60,243 bases of DNA from an uncultured Clostridia bacterium (GTDB lineage Bacteria; Bacillota; Clostridia; Christensenellales; Aristaeellaceae). A program made the translations under genes and the position numbers. The notes under the pieces were generated by a model. It worked only from the letters and a program-made list of their open reading frames with translations. It was not told the DNA's origin and made no database searches. Positions 59,536 to 60,243 of this stretch are shown piece by piece (positions within the stretch are counted from its first letter, which is position 1; each line of letters starts with the position of its first letter). Location: contig CAKTXR010000014.1 in assembly GCA_934631025.1 (NCBI GenBank), positions 1 through 60,243 on the forward strand. The letters run 5' to 3'.

Positions 59536-60243
59536 ACGCCCGCCCCTTTCTCGGCCTTCAGCGACGCGGCGATCGCGTCGGCCAGCGCGGCCTTCGTATA
59601 TGCGCCCGCGGGGATATTCGTCCAGCCGTCCGCGCGCAGGCGTTCGGCCAGCTGGGCGCAGGGCGGCGGCTCAAGTCCGGCGGCGCGAATGGCGTCTCCG
59701 TCCGAGAACACCGTCTCGGGCGTGCCGTCCAGCGTCAGGTGCGCGTGGTTCATCACGAGGATGCGGCTGCACAGAAGCGACACGTCGGTCATGCTGTGCG
59801 ACACCATGATGAGCGTCGTGCCGCCCGCGTGAATATCGCGCATGATGGAGAGAATTTCGTCGCGGCCGTGCGGATCGAGTCCGGCGGTCGGTTCGTCGAG
59901 AATGAGCGTGTTCGATTTCATCGCCAGCACGCCCGCGATGGCCGCGCGCCGCTTCTGACCGCCCGACAGTTCGAAAGGCGATTTGTCATAGACGCTCTCG
60001 GGCAGGCCGACCATTTTAAGCGCCTCGGCCGCGCGAACACGCGCCTCCTCCTCCGGCAGCGCGAGATTGAGCGGGCCGAACATCACGTCCCTGACCACGC
60101 TCTCCTCGAAGAGCTGATATTCCGGATACTGAAACACCAGCCCGACGCGCTTTCGAATCTCGCGCAGGTCGACGTCCTTGTCGGACAGATTCAGGCCGTC
60201 CACGACGATGCTGCCCGATGACGGCTTGAGCAGACCGTTCAGG
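59526..60243 (-). CDS. ecfA2: Energy-coupling factor ATPase EcfA2, N-terminus cut by window edge
   Basis: An ABC ATPase open to base 60243, so the Walker A motif lies outside the window. Visible parts: Q-loop in GLVFQYPEYQLF, the LSGGQKRRAAIAGVLAM signature, Walker B TLILDEPTAGLDP, and the switch His in VSHSMTD. The VFQYPEYQLFE type Q-loop fits EcfA2 rather than EcfA1. It powers vitamin uptake with EcfT and an S component. EcfA1 is expected just beyond the edge. Confidence 0.92.
   Translation of the reverse strand, partial: LNGLLKPSSGSIVVDGLNLSDKDVDLREIRKRVGLVFQYPEYQLFEESVVRDVMFGPLNLALPEEEARVRAAEALKMVGLPESVYDKSPFELSGGQKRRAAIAGVLAMKSNTLILDEPTAGLDPHGRDEILSIMRDIHAGGTTLIMVSHSMTDVSLLCSRILVMNHAHLTLDGTPETVFSDGDAIRAAGLEPPPCAQLAERLRADGWTNIPAGAYTKAALADAIAASLKAEKGAGVCR

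Overview
The window reads as a high-GC member of the Bacillota (Clostridia-like, probably a gut lineage; Christensenellales is a guess). The reasons are strong purine-rich ribosome binding sites, several GTG/TTG starts, a T-box leader on alaS, an ECF-type vitamin transporter linked to truA, Lpl/Ytc-type sugar ABC transporters beside a membrane-bound AraC sensor, and intrinsic terminators after most transcription units. I see no rRNA, tRNA, CRISPR array, intact insertion sequence or phage gene.

Left part (1-28,000) is carbohydrate utilisation. It begins with a truncated beta-helix (GH28-like) protein and a MATE pump. A two-transmembrane AraC regulator follows, divergent from two tandem solute-binding proteins, two permeases and a second GH28-like protein. 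A DppA-type aminopeptidase, a heparinase II/III-type lyase, an O-acetyltransferase, a hydroxyacid dehydrogenase, a second MATE pump and a second AraC regulator lie on the minus strand. The second AraC gene is divergent from a three-gene glycyl radical enzyme operon (enzyme, SDR dehydrogenase, radical-SAM activase). Next come YqeY, a HAD phosphatase, and a LysR regulator co-transcribed with a glycosidase-like protein. The transporter has no ATPase gene here, so a shared ATPase elsewhere is likely.

Middle part (29,000-45,500) mixes housekeeping with envelope genes: mutY, a LysM protein, a CapA-family protein with a 14-copy decapeptide repeat, and a membrane protein carrying twelve tandem His-Cys-Cys-Cys metal-binding modules. 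A folate-type ECF S component follows, then glgB, a NUDIX domain read in frame into a Gfo/Idh/MocA oxidoreductase, murI, a YebC protein, a Tyr/Asp-rich zinc-ribbon membrane protein and an XpaC-like protein.

Right part (45,500-60,243) holds a T-box-controlled alanyl-tRNA synthetase without its C-terminal domain, a small membrane protein, an AI-2E-family transporter, a DUF5696-like glycosidase, a GH38 alpha-mannosidase, RNase R, a LURP-one-like protein, truA, ecfT and a truncated ecfA. The ECF module genes overlap by a few bases and run in one direction. Long intergenic stretches near 16.2, 29.3, 31.3, 41.2 and 51.9 kb hold degenerate or dispersed repeats rather than genes. Many long frames lie antisense to real genes; they are high-GC shadows and are left out.
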